The position numbers and the translations under genes were made by a program. DNA of 64,000 nucleotides, taken from assembly GCA_964057225.1 (NCBI GenBank), contig OZ059899.1, forward strand, positions 16,128,501 to 16,192,500. Reading direction: 5' to 3'. Below are positions 63,860 to 64,000 of the stretch, piece after piece (position 1 is the first letter of the stretch; every line of letters starts with the position of its first letter). The stretch comes from Auanema rhodensis. Lineage: Eukaryota > Nematoda > Chromadorea > Rhabditida > Rhabditidae. Under the pieces are notes generated by a model, which saw only the letters and a list, made by a program, of their open reading frames with translations, did no database searches and was not told the DNA's origin.

Positions 63860-64000
63860 ACTATGACAATGCTTGGAAAATAAGTTTTAAGTTTTATCTT
63901 TTCTTGCCTCGCTTTTTATTTTAATTTTTTTCATTTTATTTGATTTTTTTCTACAGAGCGGTTGGTTATTATCACAAGTTCTACTTAGGATTATGTTTTT
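63860..64000. other. Right edge, upstream of nhr-6 exon
   Basis: T-rich sequence, either promoter or intron of nhr-6. No exon visible. Confidence 0.4.

Overview
The window reads as nuclear DNA of a nematode (Chromadorea; species not identifiable from sequence alone). The evidence is AT-rich sequence, many introns of about 40-55 bp with consensus GT..AG ends, T-rich splice or trans-splice acceptors next to start codons, and nematode-typical families: an srh-type chemoreceptor, a ground-like (GRL) secreted protein, an astacin protease, an NR4A/NHR-6 nuclear receptor and an NR2E-type receptor. Almost all cellular genes are multi-exon, so single-frame ORFs show only pieces of them. I joined exons by hand from splice sites and reading phase.

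1-5.3 kb is one end of a Maverick/Polinton element (a virus-like, self-synthesising DNA transposon) that continues off the left edge. It carries a pX/pVI-like basic protein, an adenain-type cysteine protease, a small membrane protein, a C2H2 zinc-finger protein, a putative minor capsid protein, an A32/FtsK-type packaging ATPase, two small conserved Polinton proteins and a retroviral-type integrase with a C-terminal chromodomain. DNA polymerase B and the major capsid protein are not in the window. 5.6-6.2 kb holds a small intron-containing Cys-rich gene, and 6.2-7.7 kb is AT-rich with short repeats.

7.74-10.7 kb is a tandem array of tRNA-Leu genes, all on the minus strand with a period of about 177 bp. 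Six copies have anticodon AAG, four have TAG and one has a broken anticodon loop. The array shows a higher-order duplication and is interrupted by two unrelated inserts. A lone further tRNA-Leu(AAG) lies at 31.97 kb.

11-64 kb is gene-dense single-copy sequence. Minus strand: importin-13/transportin-3 and TANGO6/Rtp1 in tandem (possible operon), UDP-glucose pyrophosphorylase with three candidate first exons, an ATF7-like bZIP factor, CCT5, a MATH-BTB protein, NDC80, an unrecognised Cys-containing protein, and NHR-6/NR4A at the right edge. Plus strand: a class I phosphatidylinositol transfer protein, an NR2E-type receptor, an unknown two-TM protein, an srh-like GPCR, a CRIB-containing Pro-rich adaptor, a ground-like protein, a C1GALT-like GT31 glycosyltransferase and an astacin.

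Apart from the Maverick genes and the tRNA array, the genes look like ordinary unlinked neighbours. The least expected structures are the tRNA-Leu array, in which every TAG copy has lost the U8-A14 tertiary pair, the protease with a replaced catalytic acid, a perfect 41-bp fold-back element in an intron, and palindromic E2F and CRE sites near 5' ends.
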